A stretch of 5,854 nt of DNA. It comes from Caulobacteraceae bacterium (GTDB lineage: Bacteria; Pseudomonadota; Alphaproteobacteria; Caulobacterales; Caulobacteraceae). Under the pieces are notes generated by a model. It was not told the origin of the DNA. It ran no database searches and saw nothing but the letters and a program-made list of their open reading frames with translations. A program made the position numbers and the translations under genes. The stretch spans positions 1-5,854 of the forward strand of contig CANGRP010000160.1 of the NCBI GenBank assembly GCA_947456005.1, read 5' to 3'. Below, in pieces: positions 5,566 through 5,854 of this stretch; positions within the stretch are counted from its first letter, which is position 1; every line of letters begins with the position of its first letter.

Positions 5566-5854
5566 CGGGGTCTCCCTCGAAGAGGCCGCCCTGCCCGGCC
5601 GGCGGTGGCGAGGGCGGCGGCGTCAGTCCCAGGTGCTCATAGGCCCGGGCGCAGGCCACCCGGCCCCGGGGGGTGCGCTGGATGAAGCCCTGCTGGAGCA
5701 GGTAGGGCTCGATCACGTCCTCAACCGCGTCCCGGGCCTCGGCGATGGCGTAGGCCAGGGTCTCCAGCCCCGCCGGCCCGCCGGCATAGTTGGAGATCAG
5801 GGCGTTCAGATAGCGTCGGTCCAGGCTGTCGAGGCCGGCGGGGTCCACCTCCAG
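5555..5854 (-). CDS. ruvB: RuvB Holliday-junction helicase, C-terminal part (partial)
   Basis: The last 99 codons of ruvB are present and the frame is open to the window edge. RuvB is the hexameric AAA+ motor that, with RuvA, drives branch migration of Holliday junctions in recombination. What is visible is the C-terminal winged-helix DNA-binding domain: GLDSLDRRYL (7-16 of the fragment), GGPAGLETLA (25-34), EDVIEPYLLQQGFIQRTPRG from residue 45, and RVACARAYEHLGL. These are near-standard RuvB motifs. A Pro/Gly-rich tail (TPPPSPPPAGQGG) and an acidic end (EGDPDAD) extend beyond the domain. The ATPase core, with Walker A, Walker B and the arginine finger, lies outside the window. The stop overlaps the ybgC start, so the two genes are probably co-transcribed. 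The ruvB-ybgC-tol order is common in alphaproteobacteria. Confidence 0.95.
   Translation of the reverse strand: MEVDPAGLDSLDRRYLNALISNYAGGPAGLETLAYAIAEARDAVEDVIEPYLLQQGFIQRTPRGRVACARAYEHLGLTPPPSPPPAGQGGLFEGDPDAD
5571..5578 (-). promoter_or_regulatory. Ribosome binding site of ybgC
   Basis: Minus-strand GAGGGAGA ends five bases before the ybgC ATG and lies inside the ruvB coding sequence. It supports translation of ybgC from this ATG despite the 11-base overlap with ruvB. Confidence 0.55.

Noticed and set aside
4036..5685. A 549-codon open frame on the plus strand crossing the carboxylase, the spacer and ybgC
   Set aside because: It is antisense to two well-supported genes, with no recognisable motifs, and is explained by high GC at third positions.
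1..5854. CRISPR array, tRNA or rRNA genes, insertion sequence or integrase at the edges of the carboxylase
   Set aside because: No spaced direct repeats, no tRNA-like cloverleaf text, no transposase frame, and no clear matching repeats at the two carboxylase borders were seen.

Overview
The window is very GC-rich and every gene I can support lies on the minus strand, so it reads right to left. The order is ruvB (3' end only), ybgC, a very large fused acyl-CoA carboxylase, tolQ, tolR and tolA (5' end only). The ruvB-ybgC-tolQ-tolR-tolA order is the usual Tol-Pal neighbourhood of Proteobacteria. High GC, GTG starts, the RuvB tail and the style of TolQ/TolR suggest an alphaproteobacterium, possibly of the Caulobacterales. 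That placement is inference from general familiarity, not a search.

Region by region: 5555-5854 is the C-terminal winged-helix part of RuvB. It overlaps the start of ybgC (5104-5565), a hotdog-fold acyl-CoA thioesterase. At 4945-5103 is a 159-base spacer. It holds a 58-codon open frame that links the end of ybgC to the carboxylase start and resembles the tail of a CaiB/BaiF CoA-transferase, a candidate promoter, and a small stem-loop next to a good ribosome binding site. At 1546-4944 is a 1132-residue single polypeptide carrying biotin carboxylase, biotin carboxyl carrier and both halves of a carboxyltransferase. This is the architecture of the single-chain long-chain acyl-CoA carboxylase (LCC) family. 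At 1392-1545 is a second spacer with two inverted repeats. Then come tolQ (690-1391), tolR (168-686) and the first 57 codons of tolA (1-171), tightly packed.

TolQ, TolR and TolA form the proton-motive-force-driven inner-membrane motor of the Tol-Pal cell-envelope system, and YbgC is its usual operon partner. The point of interest is the 3.4-kb carboxylase gene placed between ybgC and tolQ. It has its own ribosome binding site and possible promoter, and what may be a relic of a former upstream CoA-transferase gene. I read this as an acyl-CoA metabolism gene that entered or was rearranged into the tol cluster, so tolQRA either relies on read-through or has its own promoter in the 154-base spacer. 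No RNA gene, CRISPR array, insertion sequence or integrase was seen.
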